Positions 1 to 6,365 of a stretch of 13,111 nucleotides of DNA are shown piece after piece. Position numbers and translations under genes: made by a program. The notes under the pieces are model-generated. The model worked only from the letters and a program-made list of their open reading frames with translations. It had not been told where the DNA came from and searched no databases. Within the stretch, counting starts at the first letter, position 1, and every line of letters begins with the position of its first letter. Source of the stretch: 2-02-FULL-38-15 sp964645555 (GTDB lineage Bacteria; Patescibacteriota; Microgenomatia; Daviesbacterales; UBA10151); NCBI GenBank assembly GCA_964645555.1, contig CAZYBP010000027.1, positions 1-13,111 on the forward strand, in the 5' to 3' direction.

Positions 1-525
1 TTTGCCCTACCTTTGGCCTTTGGCTTTATATTATGGCTTAAAAACAGGGCTTATTTTAAAAAGTTTGCTGTCAATTTATTGGTTTTGTCATATGCTGCAT
101 TTTTTACCTACGTTATTTTTCCTGCATCTCCTCCCTGGTTATCCAATAAGATGGGTTTGTTGCCGGGGGTAACTAAAATTTTGGAAAATATTTTAAAACT
201 ATTTCCTCAAAGGTTAGATCTACCAACTATCTATAATAATTTTGACCCAAACCCGGTGGCAGCAGTCCCTTCTTTGCATGCAGCTTACCCATTCTTAGTG
301 CTGTTATTATCTTTAAAATTTTTTGGTAAAAAAGCGTTACTGTTTATTCCTTATATTTTGGGAGTTTGGTTCTCTATAGTTTATTTGGGAGAGCACTACG
401 TGATAGATGTGGTTTTAGGGGTAATTTATACTTTAGTAACGCTTCTTCTGACAGGTTTTATTCATTACCACCTGCCACGCTTGGCCAAATTAAAATCTTT
501 TGCAGTAGCAAAGTTATTGCACTAA
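1..525 (+). CDS. PAP2 superfamily membrane phosphatase/phosphotransferase, 5'-truncated
   Basis: The frame is open from base 1 with no convincing start (the TTG at 13 is only the first possible start codon), so the gene begins upstream of the window. About 174 residues remain, mostly hydrophobic helices. Two PAP2 active-site motifs are visible. PSLHA has its His codon at 277-279. YLGEHYVIDV has its His codon at 394-396 and Asp codon at 406-408; this His is the expected nucleophile. An earlier FPASPPWL segment resembles the PP motif of the Aur1/Ipt1-like PAP2_3 branch. The Arg that usually follows Ser in the classical third motif is Ile here, which also fits that branch. Such enzymes act on lipid phosphates or transfer phospho-alcohol head groups at the membrane; the substrate cannot be read from sequence. 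The stop lies 29 bases before the cyclophilin start, so the two are probably co-transcribed. Confidence 0.78.
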   Translation, partial: FALPLAFGFILWLKNRAYFKKFAVNLLVLSYAAFFTYVIFPASPPWLSNKMGLLPGVTKILENILKLFPQRLDLPTIYNNFDPNPVAAVPSLHAAYPFLVLLLSLKFFGKKALLFIPYILGVWFSIVYLGEHYVIDVVLGVIYTLVTLLLTGFIHYHLPRLAKLKSFAVAKLLH

Positions 526-554
526 AGTTTAGATGGTGGTATAAACTTTTGGCA

Positions 555-1253
555 ATGTTCACAAATGAGAAATTGCTGGGAATAATACTGATTATTTTTG
601 TTGTAGCGGCAGCAGGATACTTTGCTTTTATCCAGTTTAAACAAGAAGTGACTGATGCATCAGCTTCGCCATCACCCTCCCCTTCCAATTTGGACTTTCT
701 ATTTAATAAAACACCCTCACCTGGACAAAACCAAAATGCTAATCAGCCCCAAGGAACAGAATTACCTTTGAAAAAAAATAAAAAACTTGCTCAATTTCCA
801 GGTATTTTAAAACCCGAAATTCTTCAAAATAAAAAAGCTGCAATTCAAACAGCTAAAGGTACTATAGAACTGCAAATTTACGCGGAAGCTAGTATGGCAG
901 CTTCTAATTTTATGATCTTGGCTGCCAATGGGTTTTATGACGGGTTAACTTTTCATAGAGTAGAGTCTGGATTTGTTATTCAGGGAGGTGACCCTTTGGG
1001 TAATGGTAGGGGCGGACCCGGCTACCAATTTCCTGATGAGCCGGTGACCAGAGAATATAAAAAGGGTACTGTGGCAATGGCTAACGCTGGTCCAAATACC
1101 AACGGCAGCCAGTTTTTCATTGTACTAACAGATAATCCGCCGCTTCAGCCGCTTTATACTATTTTTGGCCAGGTAATTGCCGGGATGGAGGTAGTGGAAA
1201 AGATAGCAGTCGGGGATATAATGCAAAAAGTAATTATCCAAAATATTCAGTAG
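555..1253 (+). CDS. Membrane-anchored cyclophilin-type peptidyl-prolyl cis-trans isomerase
   Basis: A 232-residue protein predicted to catalyse proline cis-trans isomerisation in exported proteins. Residues about 6-27 form one hydrophobic helix (signal anchor). A Ser/Pro/Asn/Gln-rich linker follows to about residue 92 and includes a PSPSPS run. The cyclophilin domain fills 93-232. Core motifs are intact: FHRVESGFVIQGGDP with catalytic Arg135, a GNGRGGPGYQFPDE loop, MANAGPNTNGSQFFIVL, and a YTIFGQVIAGMEVVEKI end. The cyclosporin-contacting Trp of human cyclophilin A is replaced (NPPLQPLYTIFG), as in many bacterial members. The frame is open back to 366, but that stretch lies over the PAP2 gene and reads as non-domain sequence. 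The ATG at 555 directly precedes the charged residues and anchor, so I chose it. No strong Shine-Dalgarno is seen. It sits 29 bases after the PAP2 gene, probably in the same transcript. Confidence 0.95.
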   Translation: MFTNEKLLGIILIIFVVAAAGYFAFIQFKQEVTDASASPSPSPSNLDFLFNKTPSPGQNQNANQPQGTELPLKKNKKLAQFPGILKPEILQNKKAAIQTAKGTIELQIYAEASMAASNFMILAANGFYDGLTFHRVESGFVIQGGDPLGNGRGGPGYQFPDEPVTREYKKGTVAMANAGPNTNGSQFFIVLTDNPPLQPLYTIFGQVIAGMEVVEKIAVGDIMQKVIIQNIQ

Positions 1254-1291
1254 TAAGGATTAAGTATTAAAATAGCAAATATAATATAACT

Positions 1292-1307
1292 ACACAATAT
1301 ATTGTAT
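1292..1307 (+). promoter_or_regulatory. NrdR box 1 (putative operator)
   Basis: The site ACACAATATATTGTAT contains a perfect 12-bp palindrome, ACAATATATTGT (1294-1305). It differs from the known NrdR-box consensus (ACACwATATATwGTGT type) at one position. It ends one base before a TTGACA -35 hexamer and 45 bases before the nrdR start codon. A match this close, in front of nrdR itself, makes autoregulation likely. Binding is inferred. Confidence 0.72.
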
Positions 1308-1308
1308 A

Positions 1309-1339
1309 TTGACAGTTGCAGATATCAATATGTTATGGT
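1309..1339 (+). promoter_or_regulatory. Putative sigma70-type promoter of nrdR-nrdJ-cobO
   Basis: A perfect -35 TTGACA lies at 1309-1314. The best -10 is TATGGT at 1334-1339, preceded by TG one base upstream (an extended -10) with a 19-base spacer. A start near 1346 would leave nrdR almost leaderless, since its GTG is at 1352. The alternative hexamer TATAGT (1339-1344) is better in sequence but too far from the -35. The -10 choice is uncertain; the -35 and its association with the NrdR boxes are the stronger part. Confidence 0.55.
1323..1338 (+). promoter_or_regulatory. NrdR box 2 (degenerate, putative)
   Basis: This site starts exactly 31 bases after box 1 and keeps the core CAATATGTTATG, matching the consensus at 10 of 16 positions. 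Known NrdR boxes occur as pairs about three helical turns apart (roughly 31-32 bp), so the spacing supports a weak second half-site. It lies between the -35 and -10 hexamers and overlaps the -10, where binding would block polymerase. The match alone would not be convincing in AT-rich DNA. Confidence 0.5.
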
Positions 1340-1351
1340 ATAGTAAGTTTT

Positions 1352-1792
1352 GTGAAATGCCCATTTTGTTTGAGCGGACTAAGTAAGGTTGTAGACAAAA
1401 GGTCTGTTGATAGTCGTGGCGAAATCAGGAGAAGGCGCGAATGTTTAAGCTGCGGTAAAAGATTCACAACTTATGAGGTTTTGGCAGAGCTTGAGGTTTT
1501 GGTCTTAAAAAAGAGTGGCAGAAAAGAACCATTTTTACGGGAAAAATTACAAAAAGGTTTAGTGAGGGCTTTGGAAAAAAGACCGGGGCTTGATAAAGTT
1601 TCTCAGATATTAGATAGGATAGAAGGAAGAATTAGGACCAGGAGATTAGAAGAGATTTCTTCACAAACTTTGGGAAAGTGGGTATTGTCGGAATTAAAAA
1701 AGTTAGACCCTGTAGCATATTTACGCTTTGCCAGTGTCTACAGGACTTTTTCCGGCGCAAAGGATTTTAAAAAAGAGCTGGAAACGCTTTAG
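1352..1792 (+). CDS. nrdR: Transcriptional repressor NrdR
   Basis: A 146-residue nucleotide-sensing repressor of ribonucleotide reductase genes, close to the usual family length of about 150. The N-terminal zinc ribbon is complete: Cys3 and Cys6 (KCPFC), Cys31 and Cys34 (ECLSCGKRFTTYE). This is followed by the basic RRR stretch used in DNA binding and an ATP-cone domain from about residue 49 to 139, which in the family binds ATP or dATP to switch DNA affinity. The start is the GTG at 1352, because NrdR proteins begin directly at (M)KCPFC. The open frame extends 12 codons further back, but those codons overlap the promoter and NrdR box 2. It lies 34 bases upstream of nrdJ in the same direction, so it probably heads the operon it controls and represses itself as well. 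Confidence 0.97.
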   Translation: MKCPFCLSGLSKVVDKRSVDSRGEIRRRRECLSCGKRFTTYEVLAELEVLVLKKSGRKEPFLREKLQKGLVRALEKRPGLDKVSQILDRIEGRIRTRRLEEISSQTLGKWVLSELKKLDPVAYLRFASVYRTFSGAKDFKKELETL

Positions 1793-1826
1793 CTAGGGAA
1801 TAGGGTTAAGCGTTTAGTTTAAAAAT

Positions 1827-4800
1827 ATGAAAAAGATAAATCGCAAACTTACAAAAAAACAGGAAACAACCTTACAAATCATTTCTTTGCCAAAGGCAGG
1901 CAGGCCCAATAAAACAAATGGTGAGTATAAGTCTAATGGTGAAGCTAAAGCTTTCGATATAAATAGCCGCAAGTTTGAGACTAGATTTATTCCAAGATAC
2001 AAAAAAATTCCTGATATGCCGCAAGGTTTACCCCAGCCCAGTTTTTCCCAGTCTTCAAATAAAATTTTACAAGAAAGATACCTGCTTAAGGGTGGAAATT
2101 TAGAAGTTGTGGAAACTGTGGCCGAAAGATTTTGGCATATTGCCTACGATATTGCCTCGGCTGATTTGGATTTTAAATCGAAAGAAAAAGATGTTCAAAC
2201 CTTGGCTAAAAGCTTTTATGAAATTATGGTCAGGCAGGAATTTTTGCCTAATTCTCCAACTATTATGAACGCCGGCAAACAAAACGGTTTGCAATATTCA
2301 GCCTGTTTTGTCTTACCAATTGGTGATTCTTTGCCGGAAATATTTGACAGTGTAAAATATGCAGCTTTAATTCACCAAACCGGCGGGGGTTGTATAAGCT
2401 CGGATGCACGAGTATGGAGTACCTTCTGTGGAATAGAGCCGATAGAAACTTTGTTTGCCAGAGCAACTGCAGACGGGAGGCAGGGAATAAGACAAGGATC
2501 TGGTGTAGCTTATGATGTTTCTGATCTTAATATTAAAACTGTTGCTATGAATCCTCAGACGGCAGAAGTTGGATTAAAAGAAGTGAGTCACGTATGGCAA
2601 TTTGATGTACCAGCAGATCAACAAATTCTGGTTATTACCTATCAGGGGACTCAAGTCCAAACTTCTTTATGGCATCCCTTTATAGTGCTTAGGGGTACAA
2701 AACTTATTAAAATGAGAGCAGATCAGTTGGTAAAAGGGGATGTTATTCTTGGCCCTGATAAGGCAGCTACATATTGGCCGTGGCAAGATTTTCGTAATGT
2801 AGGATCACTTGCGATAGATGAAAATCTTGGTTGGCTGATTGGATTTACTTTAGGCGATGGATCATTTGGTTATGTCAAGAGCCTAAGGCAATTTAGGGTA
2901 AGATGGTTTTCCGGTACCGAAGATGTACTTAAAAAAGTCCAGAATGTACTTTTACAGAGGAATATTAAAGTCTCCATACAAAAAGATAAAAGGGGTCTTT
3001 TGTCAGTTGCTACTTTAAATCAGAGATTTGTACATGATTTATTAGAAGTCTGTGGTTTAGAGAAGTTTGGGCCAAAAGATAATTTAATAAGAATTCCGGA
3101 AATTATTACAAAATCACCTCTTTCTGTTGTTAAAGCATTCTTGGCAGGACTTTTGGATAGTGATGGTTATGTTGCGCCAGATGGATGTCCTTCCTATTGC
3201 ACTGTCAGTGAAGCTATGTCCCAAGATCTAGCAGCAATGGTTAGTCTACTCGGGTTTAATCCGTCAGTTAAATCTAAAGAGCCTTATGGTAACGGTAAGC
3301 AAAGAATTTATTCTGTGCAGGTTTGCACATTACCACAAGTCAACCGCTTGGCAGATGAATTAAAGCACTATCTTGCTAATGGTATGCGTCTTTCAAGATT
3401 AAAAAGTGTTAGTAGAAAACAGTCAGCTCTGCCACTAGAGTTTAGAAGTTGGAGAGACTTACTTCTTAGTTTTGGTTTGGTACATACAAGAAGCAACCAT
3501 GTTGGATCAGGACCTCTTCATAAAGAATTAAATTACTGGTCTGCACATGGCAGGATAGATCGGGATAGCATTTTGGCTATAGCTGATATGGTAGCATTTT
3601 TTGATAAAAATATTTCATTACTCCTGCGCCGTATTGCAGATAACGGACACGAGATAAAAAATATAAGGAAAGCCCCCACTGCCAAATGCTTTTATGATCT
3701 TTCAGTAAAAGATTGGAATACTTATGCTGCAGGTTCATCTGGTATGGTAATGATACATAATACCGGTTTTGCTTTTTCCAGGCTTCGCCCTGGAGGTAGC
3801 ATTGTCAATACCACCGGTGGAGTAGCTTCAGGGCCAGTTTCGTTTTTGAGGGTGTTTAACGCAGCCACTGAATCTATTAAACAAGGCGGCACCAGGAGAG
3901 GAGCCAACATGGGAATTTTAAGAGTAGATCATCCGGATATTTTAGAGTTTATCAGATGCAAAGCAGAGCTTGATGATTTAAATAAACCGGTTTTCGAAGC
4001 AGTATCACCGCTTCTGCCTGATGACAGTACCCGTTCTTACTTTAAAACTCTTTTACTGGACAAGCAAATTGCTAACTTTAATATATCTGTAGCTATTACC
4101 AATAAATTTATGGATGCACTGGCTAAGGGAGAAGACTTTGAACTAATCTCTCCCAGTAGCGGAGAGGTAGCCGGTAGATTAAATGCCCAAGCAGTTTTTG
4201 ATGAGATTGTAGAACGCGCTTGGAATACCGGTGACCCGGGATTAATCTTTATTGACAGAATTAATGACTCCCCTGCCAACCCGGTTCCTTCTTTGGAAAC
4301 AATTGAATCTACAAATCCGTGCGGAGAGCAACCGTTGGCGCCTTGGGATGCTTGTAATTTAGGCTCAATTAATTTAGGTAAGTTTGTCCGTCAGCTGGCG
4401 GATGGACAATCAGATGTGGATTGGGAAAAATTAAGAAATGTAACTACTTTAGCAGTTCACTTTTTGGATAATGTAGTGCAAACAAATCCCTTTACTCTAG
4501 AGCAAATTTATGACCAGGTACACAAAAACCGCAGGGTAGGTTTGGGAGTCATGGGCTGGGCAGATATGCTGTTTAAATTAAAAATTCCTTATAACTGCGA
4601 TCAGGCTTTGGAACTAGCTGAAAAACTCATGCAGTTTATTAATGATGAAGGACACAAGGAATCTGAAAAGTTGGCTGAAGTTAGAGGTGTTTTTCCCAAT
4701 TGGGTGAACTCTATTTATGCTGATAAAGATTCCAGTGCTTTTAAATCAAGGCCCACCTCTTATGCCTATAATCCTGGCAGGCCCATTAGAAATGCCACTA

Positions 4801-5768
4801 TTACCACAATTGCCCCAACAGGCACAATTTCTATAATTGGTGACTGTTCATCCGGCATTGAGCCTGTCTTTGCCTTGGCTTATATCCACCGTGCCAAAAA
4901 GGCAGGAGATGAAATGAGATATTTGACTATTGCCAACAAAACTTTCACTGAAATTGCCAAAAGAGAAGATTTTTATTCAGATGATTTAGCTCAAAAAGTA
5001 ATGGATCATGGTTCTGTATCCGGACTGGGAACTGTGCCTGAGCAATGGCAAAAAGTATTTGTGACAGCCTCAGAAATAGATCCTGTTTGGCATGTAAAAA
5101 TGCAGGCAGCTTTTCAACATTTTACTGACAATGGAGTGTCTAAAACTATTAACATGCCTAACTCTGCAACAAGAGAAGATGTTAAAAATGCCTACATGTT
5201 GGCTTGGGAAGCAGGCTGTAACGGAATTACCATTTACAGGGATGGATCTAAGACTACTCAAGTATTGAATGTATCTTCAACCTTGAAAACTCAAGCTGTG
5301 TCAGATGAGGAACAAACTGTACCGGTAGCCGAAAGACCGATGATTCTACGGGGAAGGACTTACAAGGTTTCTACTCCGGTTGGAGAGGCTTTTATTACAG
5401 TCAACAGAGATGAACAAGACCAACCATTTGAGGTGTTTGTGACTGTAGGCAGGGCGGGTATGCATACCATGGCTGATGCAGAGGCTATGGGAAGGTTGGT
5501 CTCGCTTTCTTTGAGGCTTGCCCGGGGGACTAAGGAAACAGATCCTAAAGCTGTGGCTCAAAAGATTGTAGGCCAACTTAAAGGTATAGGCGGAGCTTCA
5601 TCAGTTGGATTTGGTAAAAATAGAGTCATGAGTTTGGCAGATGCTATTGCCAANNNNNNNNNNNNNNNNNNNNNNNNNNNNNNNNNNNNNNNNNNNNNNN
5701 NNNNNNNNNNNNNNNNNNNNNNNNNNNNNNNNNNNNNNNNNNNNNNNNNNNNNTACTCTATGTGCTAG
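1827..5768 (+). CDS. nrdJ: Adenosylcobalamin-dependent (class II) ribonucleoside-diphosphate reductase, intein-containing precursor
   Basis: Reduces ribonucleotides to deoxyribonucleotides using a thiyl radical generated from adenosylcobalamin. The precursor is 1313 codons as scaffolded; without the 457-residue intein it is about 856. The catalytic set is intact in precursor numbering: Cys160 (QYSACFVLP) and Cys843 (DACNLGS) as the redox pair, and Asn830-Pro-Cys832-Gly-Glu834 with Cys832 as the thiyl site. The APTGTISIIGDCSSGIEP signature follows, then a TSCPD-type domain in the last 150 residues. The first 50 residues are low-complexity and lysine-rich. A 100-N gap (5654-5753) removes the usual Cys-rich C-terminal tail. 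The bases after the gap read YSMC then stop, matching the common CGYSxC end of this family, so the gene is probably intact in the organism, but its true length and frame across the gap are unknown. No clear Shine-Dalgarno precedes the ATG. Confidence 0.96.
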   Translation: MKKINRKLTKKQETTLQIISLPKAGRPNKTNGEYKSNGEAKAFDINSRKFETRFIPRYKKIPDMPQGLPQPSFSQSSNKILQERYLLKGGNLEVVETVAERFWHIAYDIASADLDFKSKEKDVQTLAKSFYEIMVRQEFLPNSPTIMNAGKQNGLQYSACFVLPIGDSLPEIFDSVKYAALIHQTGGGCISSDARVWSTFCGIEPIETLFARATADGRQGIRQGSGVAYDVSDLNIKTVAMNPQTAEVGLKEVSHVWQFDVPADQQILVITYQGTQVQTSLWHPFIVLRGTKLIKMRADQLVKGDVILGPDKAATYWPWQDFRNVGSLAIDENLGWLIGFTLGDGSFGYVKSLRQFRVRWFSGTEDVLKKVQNVLLQRNIKVSIQKDKRGLLSVATLNQRFVHDLLEVCGLEKFGPKDNLIRIPEIITKSPLSVVKAFLAGLLDSDGYVAPDGCPSYCTVSEAMSQDLAAMVSLLGFNPSVKSKEPYGNGKQRIYSVQVCTLPQVNRLADELKHYLANGMRLSRLKSVSRKQSALPLEFRSWRDLLLSFGLVHTRSNHVGSGPLHKELNYWSAHGRIDRDSILAIADMVAFFDKNISLLLRRIADNGHEIKNIRKAPTAKCFYDLSVKDWNTYAAGSSGMVMIHNTGFAFSRLRPGGSIVNTTGGVASGPVSFLRVFNAATESIKQGGTRRGANMGILRVDHPDILEFIRCKAELDDLNKPVFEAVSPLLPDDSTRSYFKTLLLDKQIANFNISVAITNKFMDALAKGEDFELISPSSGEVAGRLNAQAVFDEIVERAWNTGDPGLIFIDRINDSPANPVPSLETIESTNPCGEQPLAPWDACNLGSINLGKFVRQLADGQSDVDWEKLRNVTTLAVHFLDNVVQTNPFTLEQIYDQVHKNRRVGLGVMGWADMLFKLKIPYNCDQALELAEKLMQFINDEGHKESEKLAEVRGVFPNWVNSIYADKDSSAFKSRPTSYAYNPGRPIRNATITTIAPTGTISIIGDCSSGIEPVFALAYIHRAKKAGDEMRYLTIANKTFTEIAKREDFYSDDLAQKVMDHGSVSGLGTVPEQWQKVFVTASEIDPVWHVKMQAAFQHFTDNGVSKTINMPNSATREDVKNAYMLAWEAGCNGITIYRDGSKTTQVLNVSSTLKTQAVSDEEQTVPVAERPMILRGRTYKVSTPVGEAFITVNRDEQDQPFEVFVTVGRAGMHTMADAEAMGRLVSLSLRLARGTKETDPKAVAQKIVGQLKGIGGASSVGFGKNRVMSLADAIAXXXXXXXXXXXXXXXXXXXXXXXXXXXXXXXXXXYSMC
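2391..3761 (+). other. Intein with LAGLIDADG homing endonuclease inside NrdJ
   Basis: A self-splicing 457-residue insertion at precursor residues 189-645. It begins with Cys1 (CISSDARVWS) right after HQTGGG and ends MVMIHN, with the next extein residue Thr. Removing it restores HQTGGG-TGFAFSRLRP, the uninterrupted class II reductase sequence. Splicing blocks visible: block A with Cys1; block B SLWHPF (intein Ser92-x-x-His95, Ser where Thr is usual); block F KCFYDLSVKDWNTYAAG; block G with penultimate His and terminal Asn. Two LAGLIDADG motifs, LIGFTLGDG (catalytic-type Asp156) and LAGLLDSDG (Asp258), lie about 100 residues apart, as in a monomeric homing endonuclease. All residues needed for splicing and both endonuclease acidic residues are present, so both functions look active. 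The insertion site is in the nucleotide-binding and catalytic barrel, so unspliced enzyme should be dead. Confidence 0.95.
5654..5753. other. Assembly gap (100 Ns)
   Basis: Exactly 100 unknown bases, the conventional filler for a scaffold gap of unknown size. It falls inside the 3' end of nrdJ, where the family has a zinc-ribbon-like Cys-rich tail. The frame reading through it unbroken is fortuitous. Confidence 0.99.
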
Positions 5769-5777
5769 AATAGGCTT

Positions 5778-6311
5778 GTGAATTCGGAAAAAGGTTTAGT
5801 TATTTTATATACGGGCGAGGGTAAAGGGAAAACAACTGCTGCCCTGGGACTTGTTTTAAGGGCTGTAGGCTATAAACGCAAATGTTTAATTGTCCAATTT
5901 GGTAAAATCTGGTTTACTGGCGAACTTGCTGCAGCTAAATTACTTTCCCCTTATGTCAAAATCATCCAAGGCGGCAAAGGGTTTGTTAAAATCTTAGGAG
6001 ACAGACTACCTTTATCTGAGCACAAAAAAGCAGCTAATGAGACCTTTGATACTTTATATAAAGAAGTAATGTCTGGTAAATGGGATGTTGTGGTAGCGGA
6101 TGAGATAGTAGGTGCTGCCCATGCCAAAATTTTGCCTCTTACGAAGCTATTACGCCTTATTAAAGATAAACCTGATACAATAGACTTAGTATTAACAGGT
6201 CACCACGCCTCGAAGCAATTAATTGATAGAGTAGATTTAGCTACAGAAATGAAGGAGGTAAAGCATCCTTACAAAAAGGGAATTTTAGCTAAAAAGGGGC
6301 TTGACTTTTAA
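5778..6311 (+). CDS. cobO: Cob(I)alamin adenosyltransferase, CobA/CobO/BtuR type
   Basis: A 177-residue cytoplasmic enzyme expected to transfer the adenosyl group of ATP to cob(I)alamin, giving adenosylcobalamin. The family P-loop is at residues 13-20 (GEGKGKTT). The Walker-B-like segment VVVADEIVGAAHAKIL and the terminal TEMKEVKHPYKKGILAKKGLDF block are characteristic of this family, not of the PduO or EutT types. Its GTG start is nine bases after the nrdJ stop, with only a weak ribosome site, suggesting translational coupling with nrdJ. The context gives its job: it makes the cofactor that NrdJ consumes. No corrin-ring synthesis gene is in the window, which fits salvage of exogenous corrinoid. 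The upstream end is secure despite the nearby gap, because the GTG and 24 preceding bases are resolved. Confidence 0.94.
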   Translation: MNSEKGLVILYTGEGKGKTTAALGLVLRAVGYKRKCLIVQFGKIWFTGELAAAKLLSPYVKIIQGGKGFVKILGDRLPLSEHKKAANETFDTLYKEVMSGKWDVVVADEIVGAAHAKILPLTKLLRLIKDKPDTIDLVLTGHHASKQLIDRVDLATEMKEVKHPYKKGILAKKGLDF

Positions 6312-6315
6312 GGGG

Positions 6316-6344
6316 TTGACATTTAGCACTCTCCATGTTAAATT
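6316..6344 (+). promoter_or_regulatory. Putative lon promoter
   Basis: A perfect -35 TTGACA is at 6316-6321, five bases after the cobO stop. With a 17-base spacer the -10 is TAAATT at 6339-6344 (4 of 6 matches). Transcription would start near 6351, giving a leader of about 15 bases with an AGGA ribosome site at 6355-6358, seven bases before the ATG. No terminator is seen for the preceding operon, so read-through from cobO is also possible. Confidence 0.65.
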
Positions 6345-6349
6345 GCTAA
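6323..6349 (+). promoter_or_regulatory. CIRCE-like element (HrcA operator) on the lon promoter
   Basis: The left arm, TTAGCACTC (6323-6331), is a perfect CIRCE half. A spacer of exactly nine bases follows, then the right arm AATTGCTAA (6341-6349), matching seven of nine positions of GAGTGCTAA. The consensus is TTAGCACTC-N9-GAGTGCTAA. The element covers the spacer and -10 of the promoter, the usual position for HrcA repression. HrcA itself is not in the window, so regulation is inferred. Confidence 0.82.
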
Positions 6350-6365
6350 TTGTCAGGATAAAACT

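Noticed and set aside
366..554. Upstream extension of the cyclophilin frame to an ATG/GTG-type start at 366
   Set aside because: The 63 extra residues lie over the PAP2 gene in another frame and look non-domain; the ATG at 555 gives a normal anchor.
1316..1351. Twelve-codon N-terminal extension of NrdR
   Set aside because: NrdR proteins start directly at (M)KCPFC, and the extension would cover the promoter and NrdR box 2. GTG at 1352 is preferred.
1254..1351. Adenosylcobalamin riboswitch controlling nrdJ-cobO
   Set aside because: Only about 100 bases are available upstream of nrdR, 34 before nrdJ and 9 before cobO. This is too short, and no B12-box-like sequence is seen.
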